Part shown: piece by piece, positions 1 to 9,400 of the stretch | How the letters are laid out: every line of letters begins with the position of its first letter | Position numbering within the stretch: position 1 is the stretch's first letter | From: an uncultured Algibacter sp. | Lineage (GTDB): Bacteria; Bacteroidota; Bacteroidia; Flavobacteriales; Flavobacteriaceae | DNA length: 64,000 nucleotides | Direction of reading: 5' to 3' | Assembly (NCBI RefSeq): GCF_947495675.1 | Contig: NZ_CANLZX010000001.1 | Coordinates: 186,001-250,000, forward strand | The notes under the pieces: model-generated | What the model was told of the DNA's origin: nothing | Seen by the model: only the letters and a program-made list of their open reading frames with translations | Databases searched by the model: none | Translations under genes and position numbers: made by a program

Positions 1-718
1 TTACTTCACTATTATGAATGCCTCTAACTATGTAGTAATAGTATCTGCCAGCTTTACCAAAATTTTCATCTAAATATTCTAATGATTTTTTTTTCAAATC
101 TAAACCAGTAAAAATCCCTTTTTGATACATTTTTTCAGCAGTAACTTTACCAACACCATAAAATTTTCTTATATCTAAATTTTCTAAAAATTCAAGAATT
201 TCTTCTGGGTTTACTGTTTTTTGCCCATTAGGTTTATTATAATCACTCGCAACTTTAGCAATAAATTTATTAATAGAAATACCTGCTGAAGCTGTTAAAC
301 CAAGGTCTTTAAAAATACGTGTTCTAATCTCTTCAGCAATTAAGGAAGCACTTGGGTTTCCCTTTTTGTTATTGGTAACATCTAAATAGGCTTCATCAAG
401 GGATAATGGTTCGACTAAATCGGTATATTCATAAAATATTTTTCTAATCTTTTTTGATATTTCAGTATACCTTTCAAAGTTTGTTTTTACAAAAATTAAA
501 TCTGGACATAATTTAATAGCTAAACTTCCAGCCATAGCACTTTTAACTCCAAATTTCCGAGCTTCATAACTAGCAGCGCTTACAACACCTCGTTTTCCAC
601 CACCACCAACTGCAATTGGTTTACCTTTAAGGTCAGGATTGTCCAATTGTTCAACAGACGCATAAAATGCATCCATATCAACGTGAATTATTTTTCGAAT
701 TGGTAAATCGGTAGACAT
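1..718 (-). CDS. dinB: DNA polymerase IV (Y-family), 3' end outside window
   Basis: Error-prone Y-family translesion polymerase. Only the first 239 codons are visible; the frame stays open to the window edge, so the little-finger domain and beta-clamp motif are missing. The protein starts MSTDLPIRKIIHVDMDAFYA, with the first catalytic Asp at D14 in the DMDAFYASVE motif. The second catalytic pair is D108-E109 in SLDEAYLD, and a helix-hairpin-helix (KFYGVGKVTAEKM) lies near residue 190. This order (palm, fingers, HhH thumb) is the normal one. The ATG at 718 is chosen because it sits just before the first motif and 4 nt after a promoter-like box. It is divergent from the CYTH gene. The identification is firm. 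Confidence 0.93.
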   Translation of the reverse strand, partial: MSTDLPIRKIIHVDMDAFYASVEQLDNPDLKGKPIAVGGGGKRGVVSAASYEARKFGVKSAMAGSLAIKLCPDLIFVKTNFERYTEISKKIRKIFYEYTDLVEPLSLDEAYLDVTNNKKGNPSASLIAEEIRTRIFKDLGLTASAGISINKFIAKVASDYNKPNGQKTVNPEEILEFLENLDIRKFYGVGKVTAEKMYQKGIFTGLDLKKKSLEYLDENFGKAGRYYYYIVRGIHNSEV

Positions 719-722
719 ACTG

Positions 723-730
723 TAAATTTA
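723..730 (-). promoter_or_regulatory. TAnnTTTR box 4 nt before dinB ATG
   Basis: Read on the minus strand this is TAAATTTA, followed by CAGT and the dinB ATG. It fits the Bacteroidetes -7 element TAnnTTTG with one change. At this distance the message would be nearly leaderless. I see no convincing -33 TTTG. Confidence 0.35.
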
Positions 731-772
731 GGAATTAAATACCTTTTAATTAAATTAAGAATTGGATAATAA

Positions 773-1246
773 ATGATAGAAATTGAACGTAAATTTTTAG
801 TACTTTCTGATGCTTTTAAAACAGAAGCTTATAATGTAACTCGAATTACTCAAGGATTTTTAAATACCCATAAAGAGCGAACTATTAGAGTAAGATTAAA
901 AGGCGATTGTGGTTATTTAACCATTAAAGGTGAATCTTCAAAAAATGGATTATCACGTTTTGAATGGGAAAAAAAAATAACAATAAAAGAAGCAAATCAA
1001 TTATTAAAGCTATGTGAACCGGGTGTTATTGATAAAATGCGTTATGAAATAAAAGTAGGGAATCACATTTTTGAAGTGGATGACTTTTTTGGAGATAATG
1101 AAGGTTTAATAGTTGCTGAGGTTGAATTAGAAAATGAAAATGAAACCTTTCAAACACCAAATTGGTTAGGAAAAGAAGTGACAGGACAAATAAAATATTA
1201 TAATTCTCAGTTAAGTAAGCAGCCATATAATACCTGGAAATCATGA
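773..1246 (+). CDS. CYTH-domain phosphohydrolase (triphosphate tunnel metalloenzyme)
   Basis: 157-aa single-domain protein of the CYTH/TTM superfamily. The diagnostic ExExK motif is at residues 3-7 in MIEIERKFL. Alternating charged beta strands follow that would line the tunnel (RIRVRLKG-like TIRVRLKG, YLTIKGE, RFEWEKKI, VDDFFGDNEGLIVAEVELE). Small bacterial members of this type usually hydrolyse inorganic tripolyphosphate with a divalent metal; the substrate here is inferred from the family and not shown by the sequence. Probably cytoplasmic, as there is no signal peptide. The stop overlaps the next gene by 4 nt (ATGA), so the two are probably co-translated. Confidence 0.85.
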   Translation: MIEIERKFLVLSDAFKTEAYNVTRITQGFLNTHKERTIRVRLKGDCGYLTIKGESSKNGLSRFEWEKKITIKEANQLLKLCEPGVIDKMRYEIKVGNHIFEVDDFFGDNEGLIVAEVELENENETFQTPNWLGKEVTGQIKYYNSQLSKQPYNTWKS

Positions 1247-1800
1247 AAAAATTAATAGTATTAACAATATCCATAATATTCTTTTTTAATTGTAAAGAAG
1301 AATCAAAAGCCACGTTATCTGAAATAAACGAAAATGTTGAAGAGGTAGCAACAGTAATTAAAGATTCAATTTTAATAGAAAATGAAGATAGTATTGTTCC
1401 TGTTGTTTCTAAAACCATGAAACAATTAAAAGAAGAACTAGAGGGTAAAGGTTTTAAAATCTTTGATTATATCGACCCAAAAACGCAAGACACTATTTTA
1501 ATGCAACAATATTTTATGGCATTTTTAAAAAAGGGTCCAATTCGCGGACAAAACGAAGAAGAGTCTGCAGAACTACAAAAATTACATTTGCAGCATTTAA
1601 CTAAAATGTATGAGATGGGTTACGCAGATATTTCTGGTCCATTTGGAGATGATGGTAATCTAAGAGGAGTTACCATTTATAATGTACCAACATTAAAAAT
1701 GGCAGATAGTTTAGCCAATTCAGACCCAATGGTAATAGCTGGTAGGCTAGTAATTGAAATACACCCATGGTGGGCTGCAAAAGGGTTTTCTTTAAGGTAA
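1243..1800 (+). CDS. Putative lipoprotein with YCII-like C-terminal region
   Basis: 185 aa. The N-terminus MKKLIVLTISIIFFFNC is a short hydrophobic segment ending at Cys17, so a lipoprotein is likely although the lipobox (FFNC) is weak. A low-complexity acidic linker (about 20-65) follows. The C-terminal part (about 80-185) has a pattern like YCII-related domains: a strand with FMAFLKKGPIRG, a helix with LQKLHLQHLTKMYEMG, then ADSLANSDPMVIAGRLVIEI and a terminal WWAAKG. The function of YCII-like domains in secreted proteins is unknown. It overlaps the CYTH gene by 4 nt. Confidence 0.6.
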   Translation: MKKLIVLTISIIFFFNCKEESKATLSEINENVEEVATVIKDSILIENEDSIVPVVSKTMKQLKEELEGKGFKIFDYIDPKTQDTILMQQYFMAFLKKGPIRGQNEEESAELQKLHLQHLTKMYEMGYADISGPFGDDGNLRGVTIYNVPTLKMADSLANSDPMVIAGRLVIEIHPWWAAKGFSLR

Positions 1801-1905
1801 AGGTTAAGTTTTTAGCAATACGTATGTTGAATTAATGTAATAGCTTTTATTTATTCATAGCACCAGTACTATTCGTGTTTTATCTTTAAAGAAGTTTTAG
1901 AATAA

Positions 1906-4257
1906 TTATTCTGAAATTTCAAACCAACGTTTGGATTCGTTTCCAAATTCATCAACTACAGTAATGGCGTGTTTTCCCTTGTTTGGTTTAACGGCCAATT
2001 CATGAATATCTTTAGTGCTTCCTAAAAAAGCATCATCAACATACCAAAACACAGTAGTTTCTGGTTTAGAGTGGGCAATTTTTAAAATAAGATCGTTAGT
2101 TTCTCCATTAAAATCTTTAGGTAAAAAGATGTTATTATTTGCTTTAGGATAAATAAATTCAATTGATATAGAACTATTATTTAAACAATCAGTTCTGTAT
2201 TTTGGTAAAGGTTTGTAAAAAGGATTTTTTGCTTTATAATAATAGGCCATTAAGGGTGGTAATACAAACCAAGACTTATGTTTAATATTGGTTATGTCTT
2301 CACAAGAAGAATTAACCTGAAAGTCTTCATTTTTATCAACATGAATTAGAATATGATATGGGCAAGGTTTTGTTTTCAATCCGCTAACTTGGATAAACTT
2401 CTTTTCATCATCATCACAATAAGCAGAAGCTCTATATCCACTTTGTTTACAGATAGTAATTTCTTTCAATTCATCAAAGGGCTTAATAAACCAATCGCTA
2501 TTAGGAAGTAAATTAAAGACATCAAATAAAATAGGCGCAGCAGTTTGTACACCAACCAATCCAGGTCTCCCTTCACCATCGGCATTACCAACCCAAACTC
2601 CAACTACATAATCTTTTGTGGCTCCAATAGCCCAAGCATCTCGAAACCCAAAACTAGTACCAGTTTTCCAAGCTATTTGTTTCGAGCCATCAAAAAACTC
2701 CCAACTTTCATCACTTTCAGGTCGGTTTACTTCTTTTAAACTTTCGTAGGTAAGATAAATAGAGGCAGCATCAAAAAGCGTTTTATCAGTAGTTTTGTTT
2801 CCAAAATCAATAACTTCAGAAGCCAAAAAAGTAGGTTCGCAAAATTCATTTGAAAAGTACTCGCTAGAATGTTCAGAAAAATGGTTTAAGGTTGAAGATA
2901 AAGCAGCATAGCTTTTACATAAATCCCAAAGGTTACTTTCGGCACCTCCTAAAACTAAAGATAACCCGTAATGATTGGCGTTATATTTTAAATCCTTAAG
3001 ATGGAGCTTTTTTAAATAATGGTAAAATCTATCTAAACCAAAATCTTGCAACATTCTAACGGCAGGTACGTTTAACGAGCGTGATAAAGCGCGACTTGCA
3101 GGTACAGCGCCATCATAGGTTTTATCGTAGTTTTCTGGGTTGTAGCTTCCAAATTGTGTGGGTACATCGGCTACCAAGGTATTAGGAAGTAAATCGCCAG
3201 CATCTAACATCGACGCATATAAAAAAGGTTTTAAAATACTACCTGTACTTCTTGGCTTATCAATAATATCGACATCTTTTTGATGCATTTTATCTGTGGG
3301 TGTATTACCAACATAAGCTAAAACCTGTCTAGTTTTTACATCCAAAACCAAAACAGCAGCATTGTAAATTTCATTTTGACTAAGTTGATTATAATGTGTT
3401 TTAACAAGGTGATTTATACGCTCTTGAAGTTGCATGATTAATGTTGTTTGAATGCGTTTTCCATAATATTTCTGAGCTACTTTTTGCAATAAATGAGGTG
3501 CAATTTGTGGCAATCGATAAGGTTTTTGCGGCAAACCTTCAGCAATAGAAAGTTGATATGTGAGTGTATCAATAATCGAATTATCTAGTAATTTTTTTAA
3601 CAGGCGATTTCTTTTTTCTAATAACTGTTCTTGATTTTTCCCTGGATAAATTAAACTAGGTGCATTAGGTAATACTGCTAAAGTAGCACTTTCTGCCCAA
3701 GATAAATTATTGGCATTTCTATTAAAATATCGCCAAGAGGCCGCATCAAGACCAACTACATTTCCGCCAAAAGGAGCGTTACTAGAATAAAAAGATAAAA
3801 TAGATTCTTTTGATTCTCGAAGTTCTAAACGTGTTGCTAGAATAATTTCTTTTAATTTCTCTAAATAGGTGCGTTTTTGACCTTTTCTAGAAAGCCTAAT
3901 AACTTGTTGGGTTATAGTACTTCCACCGCGTTTAACACTATTGGATTTTAAATTATCTCTTAAAGCTTTTAAAATAGAAATTGGATTAAATCCAGGATGT
4001 TTATAAAAATATTCATCTTCAAACTGAACAATACATGTCTTAAATTTTTCTGGAATAGAATCGTTATGGGGAAATCGCCATTGCCCATCTTTTGATATTT
4101 GAGCACCTAATAACTCAGAATTCGAACTAGTAATAACAGTTGCTGTTGGGTCTTTAAAGAGTTGTTTAGGTAAGCAAAAAATATAAAAAACAATAAGAAT
4201 AATAATCATTGTAGATTTAATACGATGCTTTATTATGTAATCAATTATTGTTGCCAT
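1906..4257 (-). CDS. pbpC: Penicillin-binding protein 1C (bifunctional glycosyltransferase/transpeptidase)
   Basis: Class A PBP of the PbpC type, 783 aa, anchored by one N-terminal membrane segment (about residues 14-30). The glycosyltransferase domain (GT51) has its catalytic Glu in the FEDEYFYKHPG motif (E80) and GGSTITQQ at 111-118. The transpeptidase domain has SxxK at S340-K343, SxN at S394-N396 and KTGT at 531-534. The last ~85 residues match the beta-rich BiPBP_C domain of PbpC and not that of PBP1a/1b. In many bacteria pbpC is paired with an alpha-2-macroglobulin gene. Here that gene lies on the same strand at 6490-12060, with an opposite-strand gene between them. Confidence 0.95.
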   Translation of the reverse strand: MATIIDYIIKHRIKSTMIIILIVFYIFCLPKQLFKDPTATVITSSNSELLGAQISKDGQWRFPHNDSIPEKFKTCIVQFEDEYFYKHPGFNPISILKALRDNLKSNSVKRGGSTITQQVIRLSRKGQKRTYLEKLKEIILATRLELRESKESILSFYSSNAPFGGNVVGLDAASWRYFNRNANNLSWAESATLAVLPNAPSLIYPGKNQEQLLEKRNRLLKKLLDNSIIDTLTYQLSIAEGLPQKPYRLPQIAPHLLQKVAQKYYGKRIQTTLIMQLQERINHLVKTHYNQLSQNEIYNAAVLVLDVKTRQVLAYVGNTPTDKMHQKDVDIIDKPRSTGSILKPFLYASMLDAGDLLPNTLVADVPTQFGSYNPENYDKTYDGAVPASRALSRSLNVPAVRMLQDFGLDRFYHYLKKLHLKDLKYNANHYGLSLVLGGAESNLWDLCKSYAALSSTLNHFSEHSSEYFSNEFCEPTFLASEVIDFGNKTTDKTLFDAASIYLTYESLKEVNRPESDESWEFFDGSKQIAWKTGTSFGFRDAWAIGATKDYVVGVWVGNADGEGRPGLVGVQTAAPILFDVFNLLPNSDWFIKPFDELKEITICKQSGYRASAYCDDDEKKFIQVSGLKTKPCPYHILIHVDKNEDFQVNSSCEDITNIKHKSWFVLPPLMAYYYKAKNPFYKPLPKYRTDCLNNSSISIEFIYPKANNNIFLPKDFNGETNDLILKIAHSKPETTVFWYVDDAFLGSTKDIHELAVKPNKGKHAITVVDEFGNESKRWFEISE

Positions 4258-4317
4258 TCATTTTATGTACTCTAAAAGCTTCAATTTAGATGCTTTTTAA
4301 GATAATTTTATATTAAA

Positions 4318-4325
4318 CAAAGTTA
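4318..4325 (-). promoter_or_regulatory. TAnnTTTG -7 box upstream of pbpC
   Basis: The minus strand reads TAACTTTG, an exact match to the Bacteroidetes -7 consensus, about 60 nt before the pbpC ATG. No clear -33 element was found. Confidence 0.35.
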
Positions 4326-4377
4326 AATACTTAATTTGGCTAATCTAATTTTAACTTTTGTGAATCAAAATAAAGTA

Positions 4378-6252
4378 ATGAAAATTTTGAAATATAAAAC
4401 TTGGTTGCTTTTTTTGGTAGTTTTCATATCAAAAAACGCTTTTGCACAGTTAGGATTCTGCTCTGGTAATTCTGGCGATCCAATTTTTATAGAAACTTTT
4501 GGATCAGGTGCTACAGTACCACTTCCTGCCGGATCTACATCTTATACTTACAGTAGCACGAGACCAGATGATGGGTTTTATAATGTTTCAAGCAACACTA
4601 ATTGGTTTACTTTCCATGATATTGTGGACCATACTGAAGGCGACACAAACGGGCGCATGCTAATAATTAATGCAGATTATGCTTCTGGTGAGTTTTATAG
4701 AACCTATATAAACGGACTCTGTGAAAACACATCTTACGAGTTTTCTTCTTGGATGATTAATTTGCTCCCCGCCTCTAGCTGTGGAGGTAATGGCATTCCT
4801 ATAAATGTTAAGTTTGAAATTTGGGATAGTACCGATACAAACTTATTAGCGAGTGGTGATACGGGTAATATTAATGGTACATCAAGTCCTAATTGGCAAC
4901 AGTATGCCTTAGTATTCCAAACCTTACCAAGTCAAACATCAATTATACTAAAAATGCTTAATAACGGTGTTGGTGGTTGTGGAAACGATTTAGCTTTAGA
5001 TGATATAGTTTTTAAATCGTGTGGTGATACTATTGAAATAGAAAATGCTACCGGTACAAATACTACAGTTTTATGTGAAGACGAAATACCTTTTACAACT
5101 ACACTAACAGCAAAACCAGATTACACTATATTTTCATCTCATTTTTACCAATGGCAAGAAAGTATAGATGGTATAAATTGGATAAATATAACTGGTGAAA
5201 CAAATAGTAGTTATACTACACCATCAATAAGTACAGATAATTATTATAGAGTTAAAGTTGCCGAAACATTATCAAATATAGATAACGATTTTTGTAATTC
5301 TGCTTCAGAAATTTATGAAATTAGAGTTGTTCCTTTTCCTAATGCACCTTTGAGTAATGGTGATTTAATGATTTGCGAAAACGATTCAACACCATTATCT
5401 GTAACTGTTCCAACAGGCGTTAATGTTAATTGGTATGATGCTAATATTGGCGGGAATTTACTATTAACTAATAGTACTTCATACAACCCTAGTAGTTCTG
5501 GAGTTTACTATGCCGAGGCTGAAACCATAGAAAGTAGTTGTATATCATCATCAAGAACAGCCCTACAAATTGATTATTACAACACCCCACAAGTTACAGA
5601 TGAAACTCTGGAATTTTGCGAAAACACAACAATTACACTACACGCCAACCCAGCAGACCCTAGTACTGTAACTTCTTATTTGTGGAGTAATGGAAGTAGT
5701 ACAGAGCAAACAGAAGTCTCAAACCCGGGTACATACACCGTCGTAGTATCAAATAACTCGTGTAGTGTTACAAAAACCATAACATTATCGCAAATAGATA
5801 ATCCAATTATCGAGAATATAGCATCCAACGGAACAAATATTATTGTTACAACCACAAATACAGGTAATTTTTTATATTCTCTAGATGGTATAACTTTTCA
5901 ATCCAGTCCAACATTTTTTAATGTAGAGGGCGGGTTATACACTATACATGTAAAACATCAAGATTGCGATGAGTTAATAACCATGCAACATATTCATTTT
6001 TACATTCCTGAATTTTTCACACCTAATGGAGATAACGCGAACGATACCTTTAACTTAAAAGGCATTGAATATTACAGTTCATCACAAGTAACTATTTTCG
6101 ATAGGTACGGAAAACTCATTAAAAACGGCGTAAACACATCGCTATCTTGGGATGGAACCTATAATGGAGAACTTTTACCAACAGGCGATTATTGGTATAT
6201 CATCATTATCGAAGGCCAGAAATTTACAGGCCACATCACATTAAAGCGATAG
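4378..6252 (+). CDS. Secreted multi-domain protein with T9SS type B (gliding-associated) sorting domain
   Basis: 624 aa from the ATG at 4378, which puts a standard signal peptide (MKILKYKTWLLFLVVFISKN, cleavage near AFAQ) at the N-terminus. An upstream in-frame TTG at 4336 would spoil it. After the signal there is a beta-sandwich-like region with paired cysteines (about 25-220), then Ig-like repeats in which WxxSxDGxxW and YYRVKVAE patterns appear. The C-terminus is a gliding-motility-type sorting domain starting at FFTPNGDNANDTF and ending with a GDYWYIIII strand and TGHITLKR. The protein is therefore expected to cross the outer membrane by the type IX system. No enzyme motif is visible; adhesin or matrix binding is a guess. 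It lies between pbpC and the alpha-2-macroglobulin gene in the opposite direction. Confidence 0.85.
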   Translation: MKILKYKTWLLFLVVFISKNAFAQLGFCSGNSGDPIFIETFGSGATVPLPAGSTSYTYSSTRPDDGFYNVSSNTNWFTFHDIVDHTEGDTNGRMLIINADYASGEFYRTYINGLCENTSYEFSSWMINLLPASSCGGNGIPINVKFEIWDSTDTNLLASGDTGNINGTSSPNWQQYALVFQTLPSQTSIILKMLNNGVGGCGNDLALDDIVFKSCGDTIEIENATGTNTTVLCEDEIPFTTTLTAKPDYTIFSSHFYQWQESIDGINWINITGETNSSYTTPSISTDNYYRVKVAETLSNIDNDFCNSASEIYEIRVVPFPNAPLSNGDLMICENDSTPLSVTVPTGVNVNWYDANIGGNLLLTNSTSYNPSSSGVYYAEAETIESSCISSSRTALQIDYYNTPQVTDETLEFCENTTITLHANPADPSTVTSYLWSNGSSTEQTEVSNPGTYTVVVSNNSCSVTKTITLSQIDNPIIENIASNGTNIIVTTTNTGNFLYSLDGITFQSSPTFFNVEGGLYTIHVKHQDCDELITMQHIHFYIPEFFTPNGDNANDTFNLKGIEYYSSSQVTIFDRYGKLIKNGVNTSLSWDGTYNGELLPTGDYWYIIIIEGQKFTGHITLKR

Positions 6253-6259
6253 TTTTTTA

Positions 6260-6340
6260 GCGTTACCACAAGGGTCAGGCTTTCACTACTCAATCCCTCC
6301 TTCGTCGGGGATTTCAAACATGCCGTTCAATCCCTAACGC
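6260..6340. repeat. Dispersed palindromic intergenic element, copy A
   Basis: Begins GCGTTACCACAAGGGTC and ends CAATCCCTAACGC, so the outer ends are inverted (GCGTTA...TAACGC with AGGG...CCCT). Copies B (38643-38774) and C (62064-62149) have the same two ends with different centres. This copy lies between two convergent genes. Confidence 0.7.
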
Positions 6341-6449
6341 ACCTGTTTGCTAGCTTATCGTATTAAATTTTAAGTTTGATTTGTTTTTACGGGAGTTCGT
6401 TTTATGTTTTGTACCCTTCGGGCTTTAATGCCTTTAGTAATTATAGCCA

Positions 6450-6471
6450 CCTTCCCTTTTTTAAGGGAAGG
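6450..6471. repeat. Perfect short hairpin in intergenic repeat-like DNA
   Basis: CCTTCCCTTTTTTAAGGGAAGG folds into a near-perfect 10-bp stem. No U-run follows on either strand, so it is not a standard terminator. It looks like another small dispersed repeat. Confidence 0.4.
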
Positions 6472-6489
6472 AGTTGATTGTGATGCAAA

Positions 6490-9400
6490 TTACTTCTCAA
6501 CCGTAACCCATTCTCCTTTAGTTCTAACTAAAAATTCATTATCGTACATGGCTTCGGCTTGTACACCAGGTAAATAATAGGTGCCTAAATACGAGGCATT
6601 CAACATCACATTAAACGTTTTGGTGCTGTGTTTGCCTTTTTCTGGTAAATCAAAATAGAAATTTACGCGGTCGTCTCTAATATCGGTATGTCTTGCTGCG
6701 CTTGTTACGGTGCTTCCAAAGGCTGTAAAACGAGTGTTTACAATGTCCCAACCCGAGGGGAAAATTTGGGTTAAAGCCACATCATTTACTGCCGCATTTT
6801 TTAAATTACTTACGCTAACGGTGGCCATAAAATCTTGACCTTGCATAAGCTTAGATATTTCAATTGGATTGCCTTTTAAGTCTTTGTATTTAACAGATAC
6901 GCTTAAACCACGTTGCTCTACCAATTCTTGACCTAGCGGTAATTTTCCAGAATTTAAAACTCTAACATAAACCACATTGTCTTTCGCATTTGTAAAAGTT
7001 AAATTATTAGCGCCATCAACAACTTGTAATTCACGTTGTGCAATGGCACTTTTGGTGTCTATATTTTCAGTTTTTCCGTTTATAGTGTAATTTACGTTTA
7101 ACGCTTTTCCGCCATTGGCATTAACCATTTTAGCCATAGCTAATAAGCTGTATGCCGAGGTTTGTGTACTCATCCATCGGTCGCTCGATAAATCTTTAGC
7201 AATAGTTTCGGCTAGTTCTCGCATTTTAGCGTTTTTGGTAAGCACCATAGTCTCTAAAGCCATAGCACGGTTTCTATCGACAGATCCATAGGTGTAATAA
7301 TTATAACGCTGAGGTTTAAAATTAATATTTGCCGATTGCGAAATTTTATCGCTAGCTTCTTGCTGTCCTGCTAAAGCATAAGCTGCTGCCAATCGCCATT
7401 TGGCTTCGTTAGAAATTTCGGAAAATTCTCGAAGCCTGTTCATGCTTCCTAATTCCGGACTTCCGGCTAATGCTAATGTGTAAAGCCTGTAGGCTTGAGC
7501 CAAATCGGAATTATAGCTTCTATAGCTAGGGCGCCAATTTCTAGCCGCTTGCTTTTGGTATTTTAACCAATTGCTTTTAAAGGTAAGTGGTAATACATAG
7601 CCTTTCTTTTCGGCTTCAAGCATAAAATGACCAGCGTAACTTGTTCCCCAATCATTCGCGCTTTGTTCTCCAATCCAATAACTTAGTCCGCCATGAGCCC
7701 GTTGAAAATGCCCTAAACGCTTAATGCCATTTTCTACATTGGTTTGAATTTGTTTCTTTTTATCGTAAGTTAAATCAAAAATATCGGCTAAAAATAATTG
7801 CGGAAACACACTCGATGTAGTTTGTTCTACACAACCATGCGGATATTGAATTAAGTATTGCAGCCTGCGTGAAAAATCCATTGGCGGAAGGGTTGAAAAC
7901 TCAATGGTTGCAGCATTTGTTCCTGCCACACCAAAGGTTGTGAAATCTAAAGTTTCAGAAGCATTTGCTGCCAAAGTTTTATCTATAGCTTTAGATGTTA
8001 TTGGGTTGGTGTTTAAAACATCTAACTCTACTTTGTAAGTCGATTTTTCACCATTTCCAGTAGCAATCACTTCAACGGTATTAACGCCTTTAGCTTTACT
8101 AACATCTAATTCAAAATAAGCCATTTGTTCGTCCGGTTGGGCAAAACTCAAGGTTTTAGTGGTTTCTCCAACAATCGAAATACCATCACTCAGTTTTAAA
8201 CTAATGTTTACATTTTTCACTTTAGGTTCCATAGCAAAAACGGTAACTGGTAACGTTACTTTTTCACCTGGGCTTAACTTCCGCGGAAGCGTTGCTAAAA
8301 CCATAAGCGGTTTTTTAACTTCTACAGCCTTATCTGTGCTTCCGTAAGCTTCATTGCTGTTGTTTCCTGCAACCACCATGGTGCGTACCGAACCTATGTA
8401 ATTTGGTAGTTTTATTTGATGTGTTTTGGTTTGTCCTGCATCCAATTTAAAAGGCCCTAAATAAGTAACCACAGGTTTAAAACGGTTTGCTTTTTTGTTT
8501 TTTCCGCCAGCAGCACTACCATCGCCACCAATAGCAAACACTTGGTCTATGCTACCAGAATAGGCACCAATAACATCATCGAAAACATCCCAAGTTTTTA
8601 CACCTAAAGCTTCACGTTTATAAAATTCATCCCAAGCATTTGGGGTTTTAAAACGTGTTAAATCTAGCAAGCCTTCTTCAACCATAGCAATGGTATAGGT
8701 CATGGCTTTTTTGTTTTTTTCAGATATTTTAACCTCAAAGGTTTGCTCTGGTCGTAACTTATCTGGCATTTGCAATTGAGGTTCCAATATAGTGTTTGGG
8801 TCTTCTACCATAATTGGAATTACGCCATATAAACGAATTGGTAAATCGTTGGCCGTAATAGCATGCGGTTGTAGTAATGAGATGTTTACAAACACATTTG
8901 GTGCCATGTCTTTACTAATTGGAATATCTACTACGGTTTCTCCTTTGGCTGTTTTTACCCATTTATAATCTAAAACTTCGGTACCATTTTCTATACTTAC
9001 CAAAGCACGCCCTTCGCTTCCTGATGCAAAGGTAATTTTAGCGGTTTCGCCAACATTATAGTTTTCTTTATCTGAGGAAAAGACTAACATTTTAGCCGCT
9101 TCTTTATCGCTAGACGGTGCTTTTTGCCACCAGTTTTTATAAAAATAGGCTGTTCGCCCTGTGGCATGACCACTTATAGGATCGGAAACTCTTATTAAAT
9201 AGCGGCCTCTATCATTATCGGGAACCTTAATGTTAAAAGTGGCTTTCCCATTTGCATCTGTATTTACTTTTGTTGTGGTGTAAGGCCTATGGTAGTTGCT
9301 AGACACGTAGCTAGACAAATTATCGTAAGAGGAATTCCACCACCAACGCCATTCTACTTTATAAATTTTAACTTCTAGATTGTTTCGTTTTATAGGCTTG

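Noticed and set aside
1026..1418. A 130-codon frame on the minus strand over the CYTH gene and lipoprotein
   Set aside because: It is fully antisense to two real genes, with a composition typical of AT-rich antisense frames and no recognisable motif.
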